This document shows, in pieces, positions 1 through 11,425 of a DNA stretch of 64,000 nt. The stretch covers positions 124,001 to 188,000 of the forward strand of contig JALIZF010001787.1 of assembly GCA_029948255.1 (NCBI GenBank). Reading direction: 5' to 3'. The DNA is from Telmatactis stephensoni. Taxonomy: Eukaryota > Cnidaria > Anthozoa > Actiniaria > Isophelliidae. The notes under the pieces were generated by a model. That model was not told where the DNA came from. It searched no databases and was given only the letters and a program-made list of their open reading frames with translations. The stretch's first letter is position 1; each line of letters opens with the position of its first letter. The translations under genes were made by a program, and so were the position numbers.

Positions 1-1957
1 TGCACGATTGAGACACCCCTATATCGCATAAATTAATATCAACGAAAAAAAATTATCGTGTGACATATAGTACTTAATTGGAATTGTCAAAAAACAAAAA
101 TACCCTGCTATTGAAATGACGGCAAGGAGAACAATTGGCTTTTGCAACTTGAAATGAATGACAAATTTATTTTTATATAAACTTACTCAGTTAAATAAGC
201 AAATTTATCTTATTTATAATAAAGTGAAAACTAAAAATAATTATCTGGCTTGAATCTTTTAGTTAATTTTAGCTTATTCACACACCTGGAATGAAATTTC
301 CGGTTATAGTGAAGATGGGAAAAGGCCTTGAAAATGTTATAAAAGTAATCAGAGAAAAAGGGTTCTTGTAATTTAGTTCACTGCGTTGTGTGTATAGCGA
401 AAGTCATTCCTAGGAAAACATTTCGTTTTGGCTTCAGTATTTATACGTTTTTATTAGTATAGTTACGCTGCAATTGAAAATGGAAGACTTTCATTGGTTC
501 TATACAAAGAAAGTGAATACAAAATTCATAGTTTGTTGTCAGATATTCACCTCAAACTGTCACTCACTGTTCTCAATAGAAAAGTGAAAACAAGACGATT
601 TTTGCTCGCAAGCCCGCTTCCTGGCGAAGCAAATACCGAAAAACAAACCGTCAATCCACCTAGTTATTCTCTCTTCTGAATTCGAGTCATAAATCGATAA
701 AATTTATGATCTAATGTTATGCAAAACTCGGTTTTTCTTGCTTTTTCGTGCACTTGTGATAAAATGGATTCCCTAAGGAGATTTTTTCCTTCCGTGCTGC
801 TATGTCATTAGAATCACGAAAAGAAGATTAAATTTCTAATGATCATTTATCTTAATATTGTCATTAAAATATTTTCTATCAGATGGTTTAAACCTTTTTA
901 GTTGCAAAATAAACAAAAATATTAAACACGAACAACTTTAATGCTAATTATTATATTTTTCCAGAAGTTCTACGGAAGTTCCTACAAGACGAAACAAAAT
1001 CCATATCGTTTTGGCATCAAAATTTTCTTCGTTTTCTAAATTGTTAATAAAATTTATGCATGAGAGTAGAATATTCTGGCACATTCACCTAAACTTGGCT
1101 AAAAAATGGAATTCTAAGCGCAGAATTAAGAAAGAATTTGCATTAATCGCCCACGGGCTCATTTGAGAGCTCATAGAGACGATAACTGGTTGCTGAGAAT
1201 GGCAATTTCAATCACTCAGACAGTGGGAAATATGGTTAAATTTTACTTCTAAATGAAGATAAATTAAATTGACGATTTTTCACTGTACAATTGCATGGAG
1301 ACGTTTCTTCAGCGATTAAGTGACATAATGATGTCCTGATCCTTAAGTACTTCGGGAAGCTAATTCATTATTTTACCAATAACCAGACGTAGCTGAAGGG
1401 TTTTAACTTAAAACAATCGACTTGATATGGTTCCATTATCAAAAACATTTTGCCAATATATATACAGTAATACTTAGTGACTTGGCTTTTTAAACTTATG
1501 ATGAAATTATACTGATCTGAATTTCCTGATTAAAATTCTGAAAGTTGAAAATTCAATTTATTTAAGTGCGGCAGGTTTCTGCTCAATTAAATCTTAATGC
1601 AAATGTACAATTTGAAGTTCCTATTTTCAATTGGTTGTAATTTTCTATAATGAATTCAAGAATTTATGAGGATTTCACTTGATTTATCATGACAAATTCA
1701 AGCTCTTTGCTCATGGCTTGGTTTACATAAAGACTTTTGTATTTTAAATATTCCTTAGCAAACACAGCTTTAGTTTTCTTCTAAATGTTGACATGGGCTT
1801 TTTCTGATTGACAAACACGGAGCTTAGCATGTTTCATTTTACATAAAACTCAGAGCAGCTGTTATTGAGAATACTACAAGTTCGACAGCACTGTTCGTTA
1901 AGGATACAAAAGCATAAAACGCTCGTGAAAACCATATTTGTCGAAAAAGAATCCAAA
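1..1957. other. AT-rich flank upstream of the GPCR gene
   Basis: No coding exon, RNA gene or clear repeat could be supported here. The only open frame of note is a 61-codon one at 494-679, with no recognisable motif or flanking splice signals. The last few hundred bases presumably hold the promoter and 5'UTR of the receptor gene at 1958, but no convincing TATA or initiator could be assigned. Confidence 0.6.
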
Positions 1958-4909
1958 ATGGCTTCCAAATCATCCTGTCTCAGACTGATTCTAATTTTGA
2001 TAACGACCTGCAGTGGAGGCCATTCGCAAAAGAGTATAACGAAAGACGGAGACGTCCTCCTTCAAGGGCTTTTTCCAATAACATTTCGTGATGGGCAAGA
2101 ATGCGAAAAGCTTTTCAAAGACGGAGTAATGTGGTCAATGGCGATGGTGTTTGCTATCAACTCCATAAACAATTCTACAATGCTTAATAACATTACCCTG
2201 GGATACAAAATCGACAACACTTGTCAACATATACCAAAAGCTATGCATAATGCCATCGAAATCGTCGCTAAATATCGACCAAACTCGATGTGCTACCCCC
2301 ATAAAGACTATTGCGAAGGCGCCCAAAGAAGTGAAAAAAGAGTATCAGCTGTTATTGGGCCTGCAATGTCATGGATTGCCATACCAGTGGCCAGCTTACT
2401 TGGCCTATACGAGATTCCTCAAATTAGTTATGCGGCAACGAGTCGTATTCTTAGCGACAAGACAAGATATGGCTCATTTTTGAGAACTGTCCCATCCGAC
2501 GAGTATCAAGCTAAGGCTATGGCTCAATTTGTACACAGATTTGGTTGGAATTACGTCTTTATTATTGCAACAGACGATGATTACGGCAAGATGGGCGCTG
2601 CAACCTTCAAAACGACAGCTAAGAGTTTGAATGTTTGCATTGCAAATGATGAATATATTCCGTTCAAGTCTGACATGGCAGACGAATATCTCTATAACAC
2701 ATTGACAACTTTAAAGAAATCTGAGCGAGCCAAGGTTGTTATCATTTTCAGTTATGGAAATCAAGGCGAGATATTGTTGAAACGGGCCGAGAAGATGAAT
2801 ATCACAGACAAAACATGGATAACAAGTGATGCGTGGACCTCATCTGCGACTGGATTTAACATCAGCCAAAAACTACTGGAGGGAATCATAACATTTTCAA
2901 TTCGCTCTAAAAAAGTTGACAAATTCGTTGACTACATTAATGGCTTGCAAATTAAGGACGTTCAGGACATTCCGTGGTTTCTACGTTACATGGAATCAGT
3001 CTTGGATTGTTCTTCCACCAATTCGACTCATGATGGTCAAAGGGTGTGTCATCCAAGTGAAACTCTACCGAAAGATCACCCCATAGCAAACGAAGGAATC
3101 GCTAATGTCATTGATGCTGTTAATGCTACAGCAAATGCAATCAAAACAATGTTTTCTTGTTCAAATGGCAAACCGTGCAGGGACCCAAACCTTCACATAT
3201 CGCCATTGGAGCTTCTACGTAACATTAAAAACGCAAGTTTCCTTGGAGCTGACAATGCCTTCGTTGAATTCAACATCAATGGCGACCGAACATCAAGTGG
3301 ATACACCATCAGAAATCTGCAGATTCACAACGGAAGGCCCGTATACGTAGATATTGGTTACTGGTCAAAATTTGAGGGCAAAACTTATTTTCATGTTAAT
3401 GAAACACTTATAAAGTGGAATAATGGTATTCGTCCACGATCAAATTGTTTTCGCGTCTGTCAGCCTGGAGAACGGGTTGTTGGTCAAACGGAGTGTTGCT
3501 GGAATTGTCAGAAATGTGAGAAGGGGACATTTAGTTCTATCGCTGGAGCCTTGTCCTGTACCAAATGCAATGAGACTCATTATACTAACGAACGAAAGAC
3601 AACTTGTATTGCAAGGGAAATTGTATACCTTTCGCTGCAGGACCCAGCAGGGATTTCTATCCTGACTGTTAGTATAATTGGAATTGTCATTACTACCATT
3701 ATTGCCGGTATATTTGGACAATTTCGTACCACGCCTGTCATAGCTTCCTCAACAGTATTTCATTTAGTAATGTTCTTCGTTATCCTCTACACTTCGTTCA
3801 TTTTTACCATGTTGTTTACCACTAACAAGCCCTCGAACGCTACGTGCATCATAATTGAATCAATGAATGAACTTTTAATCATGATGTACTCGTCTTTTCT
3901 TCTGTCCAAAACGCGAAACGTCAACAGAAGTATCCGGTCAGTGGTCTCACGCCTGAAGTACATGCGCCAAGAGTGGAGCCATATAATTGTAGCCGTGTCA
4001 TTGATAGTCTTACAACTGATTCTTATTACTTTGCGACAGTGTCTTTCGCCTTCGCATGTTCACTTTGTAAACCAAGAGGACGAAACACGTTTACTTGAGT
4101 GTAAACAAGTGTTCTCTTCTCTTCGAGTGTTGGCCATTGCTACCCCATCAGTCATTCTCGCCGCAGCTACTTTTATTGCATTTAGAGAAAGGAACATCCC
4201 TGACAACTTCAACGAGGCAAAGTTCATCAGTTTTACTACAATTCTTCTCTGCATTATATTCATTTCGTTTATCTCCACTTACAGATATGTTGCAGGGATA
4301 AGTCGAATTCTTGTACTGACTTTTACAGCTTTTGTCACTGCTTTCTCGGGAATGGGTTGTTTATTCATTCCTAAACTCTATATTATCTTTATCAGACCCG
4401 AAAGAAACAGCTTCCCTGCAGAACAAACTTCGTCTGACAGTAACGGTGTCTCAGACCATCAAGACATGTCAGCTAGGACATCAGTTGCATCTGATGGCAC
4501 CTCTCCCGACCTCAATTCCAACTTAAAATCAGCTGCACGAATCAGCAAATCAAACTTCCTTGAAGTCCAGGACAACAGTAATCACGTGACCTCCTTTGTA
4601 AACCAAGCCACATGCGCAGAGTCGGGTGATGAGTCCTTTATGGATGAGTCTGATAACATTCCTGATTCAGCCAATCACGGACAAGGAATGGAGCCGACCA
4701 ATCATCCACAAGGAAAACCAATTAACAATCGAAAGAAGTCAAAGAGCCACGTAACATTTGAGCTGTCTACACTCCCCGAAACTGTAGAGGATAGCAGTGG
4801 AAGTTTAGATGTTAGAGAACAATACAATAATTTGGGTTGTAGTGATGAAACGACTTCCGACTTAACAGTCGATACGAGAAACACTCCTAGGGCGTTTACA
4901 GTTTTATGA
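1958..4909 (+). CDS. Class C G-protein-coupled receptor (CaSR/mGluR-like), intronless
   Basis: A single 983-residue open frame. The frame is open from 1865, but the first ATG is at 1958 (context CCAAAATGGCT, good Kozak) and it begins a signal peptide, so this start was chosen. Domain order: signal peptide 1-22; Venus-flytrap ligand domain about 30-490; nine-cysteine linker about 495-550 (CFRVC, ECCWNC, KCEKG, CTKCNE); seven hydrophobic helices about 562-810; a polar Ser/Asp-rich tail about 817-983. Class C landmarks include GPAMSW near 134, SYAATS near 157, DDDYG near 206, SDAW near 290, LLSKTRNVNRS after TM3, and NFNEAKFISF before TM6. DDDYG and NFNEAKF resemble calcium-sensing receptors. 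The Ser/Thr/Tyr/Asp positions that grip the alpha-amino-acid backbone in mGluRs look kept. The usual TM6 tryptophan is replaced (FISFIST). The ligand is unknown. It should sit in the plasma membrane, probably as a dimer. It is isolated, with repeats downstream. The nearest AATAAA is at 5532. Confidence 0.95.
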   Translation: MASKSSCLRLILILITTCSGGHSQKSITKDGDVLLQGLFPITFRDGQECEKLFKDGVMWSMAMVFAINSINNSTMLNNITLGYKIDNTCQHIPKAMHNAIEIVAKYRPNSMCYPHKDYCEGAQRSEKRVSAVIGPAMSWIAIPVASLLGLYEIPQISYAATSRILSDKTRYGSFLRTVPSDEYQAKAMAQFVHRFGWNYVFIIATDDDYGKMGAATFKTTAKSLNVCIANDEYIPFKSDMADEYLYNTLTTLKKSERAKVVIIFSYGNQGEILLKRAEKMNITDKTWITSDAWTSSATGFNISQKLLEGIITFSIRSKKVDKFVDYINGLQIKDVQDIPWFLRYMESVLDCSSTNSTHDGQRVCHPSETLPKDHPIANEGIANVIDAVNATANAIKTMFSCSNGKPCRDPNLHISPLELLRNIKNASFLGADNAFVEFNINGDRTSSGYTIRNLQIHNGRPVYVDIGYWSKFEGKTYFHVNETLIKWNNGIRPRSNCFRVCQPGERVVGQTECCWNCQKCEKGTFSSIAGALSCTKCNETHYTNERKTTCIAREIVYLSLQDPAGISILTVSIIGIVITTIIAGIFGQFRTTPVIASSTVFHLVMFFVILYTSFIFTMLFTTNKPSNATCIIIESMNELLIMMYSSFLLSKTRNVNRSIRSVVSRLKYMRQEWSHIIVAVSLIVLQLILITLRQCLSPSHVHFVNQEDETRLLECKQVFSSLRVLAIATPSVILAAATFIAFRERNIPDNFNEAKFISFTTILLCIIFISFISTYRYVAGISRILVLTFTAFVTAFSGMGCLFIPKLYIIFIRPERNSFPAEQTSSDSNGVSDHQDMSARTSVASDGTSPDLNSNLKSAARISKSNFLEVQDNSNHVTSFVNQATCAESGDESFMDESDNIPDSANHGQGMEPTNHPQGKPINNRKKSKSHVTFELSTLPETVEDSSGSLDVREQYNNLGCSDETTSDLTVDTRNTPRAFTVL

Positions 4910-5050
4910 ATCTTCTGCGTTGTGGCCGGTCTGCCGTAACGACAACAAAATACTTTCGTTTTTCTGCTCTGCTCTGCTCTGCTCTGCCAATCGTAGAACG
5001 CTAGAAACGCAGGCTAGACTCGTCACTTTGCTACTTCCAGGCTCGTAACA
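4910..5050. repeat. TCTGC pentanucleotide run in receptor 3' flank
   Basis: A short run of about five TCTGC units lies at 4964-4987, just past the receptor stop codon. The rest is non-repetitive 3' flank or 3'UTR. Confidence 0.6.
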
Positions 5051-5265
5051 TGGAATATGGGATCAAGGATCAAGCCCAAAATTATGGCCAGGATCAGGAA
5101 TCAGAGGCCAGGGCTCAGGGATCAAATGGGTGGGATCGAGGATCAGGGACATTGGGTCAGGATCAGGGATCAGCTCAGTTTTTTGCACCAAGGATCAGGG
5201 ATCAAAAATTTATAAAAATATGGGCTCAGGGATCAGAATTCCGTAAAAACCCGGGATCAGTGAGA
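5051..5265. repeat. GGATCA-rich degenerate tandem repeat
   Basis: Irregular repeats of GGATCAGG and GGGATCA, spaced about 12-25 bp. The sequence opens an 83-codon frame rich in Gln, Gly and Ser, which is a by-product of the repeat. Confidence 0.7.
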
Positions 5266-5531
5266 CGAAAATATACCATGTTACGAGCCTGTACTTCATA
5301 ATTTGTCTTTCTTTTACAAACATTATTATGCCTTCATTGTACAATAACTGGTGCCCTTATTTCATCGTAAGGAATTGAACATTTGAAGTATTTATTTTAG
5401 ATCGAAAGCGCGGGGAGGGTCAACCCTTCTCTCTCCAAATTAAAGCACAGGCAACGCAAGCTCAAACCTAGAGCCGTTAGACTGGATTTTTGAATTCAGA
5501 AAAACTTTAAATTCTTTTCAGGCGAGGGAAA

Positions 5532-5537
5532 AATAAA
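5532..5537 (+). promoter_or_regulatory. Candidate polyadenylation signal for the GPCR gene
   Basis: First AATAAA hexamer found downstream of the receptor stop codon, about 620 nt away. Plausible but unproven. Confidence 0.3.
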
Positions 5538-5742
5538 TAAATACACTAACCTCAACACTGAAGTGATATTATCATAGTGATTCATTTATTGGTAAATTTA
5601 GCGCGTTTTCTTGTCTTGTTCTTCTGGAAATATACCATTAACACGGCAACTTACTTAAACACACACACATACACACACAAATACAGATTAAAAAAAAAAG
5701 AAAGAAAAAAAGTAGATTCACATCAGAGGAAAATGATAACGC

Positions 5743-5743
<1 letters not shown>

Positions 5744-5778
<35 letters not shown>
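5744..5778. repeat. (ACA)n microsatellite
   Basis: About twelve trinucleotide units, with a short CA-rich run just before it at 5660-5680. Confidence 0.85.
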
Positions 5779-6013
5779 CGACCCAGCGGGACTCGAACGC
5801 ATGCCAGTTTAGTAATTTTATCCAAAAATGGACCATGCTCCCGAGACATTCAGAAAAACTGGGACGTCGTATGGAAATTACACGTGCAGGATGAAGATTT
5901 CGGCCTCATCCGCGCTATCTGGCTCTTCACACATGGAATAGAGGCCAAAGAGTTTTCTTTTTCATTTTTGATTTCCTGTAATATCACTTTCTCAAGGATG
6001 ATGCTTTATGATG

Positions 6014-6015
<2 letters not shown>

Positions 6016-6062
<47 letters not shown>
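6016..6062. repeat. (TC)n microsatellite
   Basis: Uninterrupted dinucleotide run of about 47 bp. Confidence 0.95.
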
Positions 6063-6065
<3 letters not shown>

Positions 6066-6319
6066 ATGACAAGACATTAAGGCCCGGTAATACGAGCAAC
6101 AAAATCGTGCAACTTGTCGCGCAACATTTTTGTATTGCAAGTTGCAGAGCAAATGTTGCTCGAATTACCACTCCGCGCGCAACAAATTTTCACTTTGTTG
6201 CACGAAGTAGAAGCACTGTATTATCGTATTATCACAGTTTTCGACATTTTTTATATTGGTTGTAAACAATTTAAATTCGAGTTTGGGTCCATTTTTGCAA
6301 CTTTAAGTGGGCTATAGCG

Positions 6320-6520
6320 AGAGACCATAATACTAAGAGAGCGAAACTCAGTATTTATGTCTGTGCGATGTTCGTAGCAACTAAGGCTATTTTTAGCAAC
6401 TAAGCCATCGCGCGCAAGGTTCTCTGATTTTTGGTGTACGCGCGGACGGGACCGTTTGGTTTCAGCATTTGAATTGTATTGTTGTCTACTGAGTTTCGTT
6501 GTTTTACTATTATGGTCTCT
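6320..6520. mobile_element. MITE, family A copy 1 (GAGACCATAATAC ends)
   Basis: An inverted-repeat element of about 200 bp. The left end GAGACCATAATACTAAGAG is answered by a right end terminating in TATTATGGTCTC. It carries a GC-rich core with CATCGCGCGCAAGG. The same family occurs as a cleaner copy at 47480-47760 and a half copy at 26041-26114. No coding capacity. Confidence 0.75.
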
Positions 6521-6654
6521 TGTCGAATGTTTTTACACTCTTACAAAATCTGTGCTCTATTTCATGTTTGATTTTTTTGCAGGGGAGGGGAGGGGTAATC
6601 GGCAAAACCGCTGGCTAATAGCACTGCTTGTCCAACTTGACCATGTGGAATCGA

Positions 6655-9025
6655 AGATGGCCGATGGAGTCCTTGTGCATTTGCCGTCTATAAAACACGA
6701 TAAGACAGCTTTACAGAAACAATAATATACCACAGTAAAGGTAAATTATTGTATATATATTATAAGAACTCTTTTTTATCTGTAATTTCTGTTAATGTAC
6801 ATTTCATGTTGATTCTTGGCGGGAAATTTGAAAGGCGCCATTTTGGTGTTACCTCGTTTTACCAATTAAGGGAATGCTTACCTGTACTTTTACTTCACAT
6901 CACACTGCATTGCAGAATGTTTACAAATAACATGAAATACACATGTACATAACAGTTGTGGAGTTGTACATTGCTTAGTATTCTTTTTTGTCATTTCAGA
7001 AGTTATTCACAATGACTCAAGTTGTAAGTCATGGATCAAGAAAACATTTATAGTAACAGTGTTCTATATTGGTCCAATCCAAATTGTAAGTTATTGATAA
7101 TTTGCAAACTGCAATAATTTGTATGTATGCATATATTACCAGACAAATTATTCATAGAGGAAAATAATTAAATCAGTGCAGCTTTCTAATAGCTCAGAGA
7201 GAATGGCGTGGTGTACAATTATCAGGGTCTCCTATACCTTTTGCGTGAAACATGAATGGCTAATTTATTTTGACGTGAAACGTGATTTAAGGTCTAAAAT
7301 CTTTGTCCATCCACATGAAAACAACTTTTGATTTTTTTTTACAACATTTGACTAAAATCTTGCAATCTGATTGGCCGAGAGCCATTGTTAATAAGAGTAC
7401 TGACAATAGCTGACGCCAACATGTCGCACTCGTCCTTACAGAAAAAAGTTTGGGACAGTTTTTCAAACAGATTTGGACGGAAAAGATCTAAGATAATGTA
7501 AAAAACAAATTGAAGATAGTTGTTAAGTGAATGTGAAAGAGATTTTTTAATTATCCATGACGCATGAAAAGACCAATTATTTTTATGTGATTCCATTTTG
7601 CAGACACACCATGTGTCCATGATTTTATAGGTTGTGTTAGCCCTGTTTGATCAATGTTAGACCTGGGGGGGAGTCCATTGTAAAAGGATTGGGTATGGCC
7701 TTTGGAAATTTTCAAAAATACCCCTAGAAGATAATGGAAGTCTTTTTAGAAGGGTGTGGCTGAATGAATTTTAACCCCTAAGAGATACCAGTGATAACAA
7801 GCTCATGAACATTATTATTATGAACATAAAATTGGACGGTTGACACCCTAAAAGATATTACCACTAAGAGATATGACGAGCATGTATACCCAATCCTTTT
7901 ACAATGGAGTCTCCCTGGGTGTTAGACTTATTCTATAAGCCTGAGATGTACCTCATTGCAAATACAGTATATATTGCAGATAGAACACAAAGAATTAAAT
8001 CATGCAACATATCTATATAGACCTCTTTCATGTAGTGTCATTAAAGTGCCTATAACCTCAAGCCACAAATGATTTCTCTAAAAAGAACTTGGTCTCTTAA
8101 AAAATTATTTTGAAAAGTGAGTCCCTTTTAATAATTTCTTTTGGCCAGAAAAAGCTTTGCAAAGTTGGAGAAAAAAGCACATCTTGGGCATCCTGTGGAA
8201 AAAAATGCGAGAACCCTCAGCTTAGAACTGAGACCAAACATTCATGACAATATTCTAGGAATCAAAACACCTTTCACCACTACAAGCTCTTGTTATCCTT
8301 GTATTTTGTTGTTGCTATACACTATCTAACTTCTGCTAAAAATTCTGCTACTTTGATATAGCTATTTTGTGCTCTTTCTTTGAGTCTGAATGTTGTAACT
8401 AGACATTTGTCCCTTAATTAAATTATGTCACAATATGTGCCTTAAATTACATCACAATGTCAAAGTCTATTTATAACAGAATGAGTTTATTATCAATCAA
8501 ATTAGTCTCAGCTTTCCAAAAAGTACAGATGTTAGTCTAGAATGACAGCTTTGAATGGGCACTGGAAAAAATTCACATCTTTGGTTTTGCATTAACTATA
8601 TTTTCCTACGATACTCAACTTTAAAAAAATGTGCATTTTCATTAGGGATTATAGGCACTTTAACCACAGAGCAGAAAAAAATAACAATTTGGCCATGCTC
8701 AATGGGATTTCAAAATCACTGTGGAGTCCATTAAAATATAAGCAAATACATTTGTTTCCAAACCTGAGGGGCCCAAGGAAGAATCTAAAGAATGGCGAAC
8801 AGTAAAATATCCCTTGCTTCCAACTGTATGTACTGTACCTGTATTTTTGAAACACCATTGAAAGGGGTTTTAATATGTTGCATTTTTTAATGCTATACAC
8901 TGTAGATACAATTGTAAATCATAAATAGCAGAACTCAGTCTCCAATAATGTCAAAATCATCTTGAAATCTTTTTGGATCTCAACTTGATTTTATAGTTTC
9001 TCTGTTTAAAAAACATACTTTTGCA
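6655..9025. repeat. 2.3-kb direct duplication, copy 1
   Basis: Aligns by eye in the same orientation with 15650-17985 over nearly its whole length. It starts near GATGGAGTCCTTGTGC and ends near TTTAAAAAACATACTTTTG. It carries one extra insertion (7669-7912) absent from copy 2. Open frames differ between copies and are frame-disrupted, so no protein is supported. It could be a segmental duplication or two insertions of an unknown non-autonomous element. Confidence 0.85.
7669..7912. mobile_element. hAT-like MITE with 8-bp target duplication
   Basis: Inverted ends CTGGGGGGGAGTCCATTG and CAATGGAGTCTCCCTGGG continue into matching AAAGGATTGGGTA arms. The flanks read TGTTAGAC on both sides, an 8-bp target-site duplication. 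The paralogous site in copy 2 (near 16476) holds a single TGTTAGAC and no insertion. An 8-bp duplication and CAGGG-type ends fit the hAT superfamily. No ORF. Confidence 0.88.
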
Positions 9026-9029
9026 GTAG

Positions 9030-9425
9030 GGTTTCACTTCGGTTTTGAATATTATCTTAATGAAATCAAGAATATTAAGAATCGTCAAGCTGTCACAAAG
9101 CTGATAATATCGGCGCATAGGTTACCTGTGGAAACAGGTCGATACAGAGAAAGATCGAATATAACGACCGAAAATGTAATCTATGTAGCTCTAATGAAAT
9201 AGGTGATGAATTCCACTTTGTGATGACTTGCAAAAACGAAAAATTCCAAAATTTGAGAAATTCCTTTTTAGACCATCTGATGTTTATTAATCAAGCCTTT
9301 AATAATTTTATGAATAATTTTAGATATATTTAATTTCAATGAAGGATGAGTCTATATTTGTTCAATTATGTTCAAAATATTTTAGTGATATATTAACTTT
9401 ATTCAATGATTCTGAATAATTCAAA
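9030..9425 (+). pseudogene. LINE ORF2 C-terminal remnant
   Basis: Conceptual translation gives FGFEYYLNEIKN, then SAHRLPVETGRY, then after a frameshift SSNEIGDEFHFVMTC, and further on FVQLCSKYFSDILTLF before a stop. This order, including the Cys-rich GDEFHF segment, matches the C-terminal region of invertebrate non-LTR retrotransposon reverse-transcriptase proteins. It has at least one frameshift and in-frame stops and lacks the RT and endonuclease parts, so it is a dead, 5'-truncated copy. Confidence 0.8.
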
Positions 9426-9496
9426 TCTGAAATGGTTATTTGGTGATTTTACATATACATATTCAAGACATTATTGTAATTGTAATTTTTTTACAT

Positions 9497-9567
9497 ATAG
9501 GATAACAACAAATCAACATGAACGATAATGATATCTATCATGTTTATTTGTTGTAATCCTATATGTA
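9497..9567. repeat. Short imperfect hairpin
   Basis: ACATATAGGAT with AACAACAAAT is answered by ATTTGTTGTAATCCTATATGT. It lies soon after the LINE remnant and may be a 3'-UTR structure of that element or a separate insertion. Confidence 0.5.
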
Positions 9568-10560
9568 TCTTTGTGGTATTTAAAAGATTAAAGACTTAAT
9601 TATTAAGAAAATTATTAATATTGTAAATTGAGATTACAAGACAGTGCAAATTAAATATTTTGTTTTGATTTTTAGATGTAGTAGATTTATTTATTTTAAT
9701 CATACTGTTATGTTTGACTTCCCTCTATTTTCTGCCTCTAACCTGTGTTGCTCTGAGCTAGAGGACTGAAAGCACTTGATTGGGAGAACAGATGGAAAAA
9801 GGTGAGATAAATGGGCTGAAACGTCTTCTAATCACAAGATTCCAAATACTTTACTATCACAAGTTCACCAGTGGGAATTACTCTCTTAATTTGTAATCCA
9901 ATGGAGGGGTAAGCTTCAAAATGTCAGTAATGTATACGTTTTTTGCATATGAGTTATTGATTCCCATTTATTGTGTTTTTATACTATGATGCAGCACTTA
10001 GCACACTTGCTAGTTTCCATTTGTGGTAAAAAAGATTGACCAAACCACTGGCACCTTATATGAGTTAGCTGTAATAATTTTGGGCTAAAAAAAAACAACT
10101 TAGTCTTCAACTTTGACCATAAAGTTTGTTTTTACTTGTATTGGATTACAATTGTAAGTTATAAATCAAATTAGTACCCTTAAAAGTTACTGAAATCTTA
10201 CTTCATGCAAGTTTTATAATAAATTAGAGATTAATTTATGCAGAGTTTACCATACACTTTTACATATTAATTAGTTGTTTATTTTGCCCACAATTTATTT
10301 ACCTAGGGTTTGCTTACCTTTTTGATGACATTTGAAGTATTCCAAAGAAGTTTAGCAATTTTTACCTGTGAAAGAAAGATTTCATTATTTTAGGAGATTT
10401 GAACCCTTACCTGTGAACTTACCTTATGATCTTGAATCCTGCTGTCTTGACCACTTTGCCATCTGGTGAATTGCTGGTTTGGGCTGCTCAGCATAGCAAG
10501 TCATTCTTTGTATTTACAGGACTGTGGGTCTGCTATAAATTTAAGTTTCAATGCTGGCCA
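9568..10560. other. AT-rich stretch without recognised features
   Basis: No exon, RNA gene or structured repeat could be supported. Confidence 0.5.
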
Positions 10561-10564
10561 ACCA

Positions 10565-10665
10565 ACTTTGACCAGTTGGTCTAATGGGTTAGTGGTTGGG
10601 TTTACAAGCGAGAGGTCTAGAGTACAAATCACGGTGTGGGAAGGTTCTTTTCGGAAAAAAGAATT
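10565..10665 (+). mobile_element. Possible degenerate tRNA-like SINE head
   Basis: TGGTCTAATGG resembles a tRNA A box. GGTCTAGAGTACAAATC, about 40 bp downstream, resembles a decayed B box or T arm. There is no CCA and no intact cloverleaf, so a working tRNA gene is not supported. Confidence 0.3.
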
Positions 10666-10690
10666 TTTGTTTGTTTGAGATTTCGGCAGT

Positions 10691-10855
10691 CAGTATATAT
10701 ATGGGGAGGGGTGGACAAGAATGTAGCAGGGGAGGGGTGGTGCAGTGCCAAGCCAGCGAGGGGTGGGTGGCGCTCCCATGGGAGCTCGGCGGATGAGGGA
10801 GGAGATAGGGGAGGGGGGTTGGGGGGAGAGGACAGAGGAGGGTGGACTGTCTAAA
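10691..10855 (+). repeat. G-rich tract, G-quadruplex-prone
   Basis: Many closely spaced GGGG and GGAGGGG runs on the plus strand. The opposite strand opens a proline-rich frame that is a composition artefact. Confidence 0.7.
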
Positions 10856-11036
10856 ATAACCCCATAGTAGTAGATACAAATATATAAGAATGTCAATAAA
10901 AATGTATATTATTATTTTGCCAAAACACAGTATATATTTTGTAACACACAAATACAGTCTCCTTCAATAAATCTTTATTTTCTATTTTTGTGGTACAATT
11001 TTCTCTATAATTACATATCCTCCATTCAAAGCCTAA

Positions 11037-11235
11037 ACCCATGAAAAAGACCAGTTTAGCTCTGGTAATAATATAAATTCAATACACCTTTTTAGCTATG
11101 TATACTTATTGCCCATTTCAGAATGCATTACATTCCCTTGAGAATTGGTCTTTTATAGACTGTGTTAGAATGATCACTTGGTCTGAAATGGCCAATAATT
11201 AGTATACATCAGCTGAAAGGGTCTTTTTCATGGGT
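11037..11235. mobile_element. MITE-like hairpin element
   Basis: Outer arms ACCCATGAAAAAGACC and GGTCTTTTTCATGGGT. Inner arms ATGTATACTTATTGCCCATT and AATGGCCAATAATTAGTATACAT. Nearly the whole element folds back on itself. Confidence 0.8.
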
Positions 11236-11265
11236 ATAAGCTTGCACTCTAGTTGAGCTATTTTA

Positions 11266-11410
11266 CACCAACATATTTCTTTTTTAACTGGACTCAAAAG
11301 TCAGTTATTGGGGTTTTCTAAGCATTTACATGTATTCGGTTTTCCTAATTGGTCAAGAGTAGTAAAATTAACTTTGATTACAGTTCAGTAAAAAGAGAAA
11401 TATGTTGATG
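11266..11410. mobile_element. MITE-like inverted-repeat element
   Basis: Left arm CACCAACATATTTCTTTTTT and right arm AAAAAGAGAAATATGTTGATG are inverted complements. About 145 bp with no coding capacity. It follows the preceding hairpin almost immediately. Confidence 0.75.
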
Positions 11411-11425
11411 CTTATTTCTTTGTAG

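Noticed and set aside
1865..1957. 31 extra N-terminal residues on the receptor
   Set aside because: The extended frame begins with TTG. The first ATG at 1958 has a good context and starts directly at the signal peptide.
8649..8900. 83-codon minus-strand ORF in the 2.3-kb duplication
   Set aside because: The second copy (17660-17845) is frameshifted and shortened, so selection on the frame is not supported.
10589..10951. Proline-rich 120-codon minus-strand ORF
   Set aside because: Complement of the G-rich tract; composition artefact.
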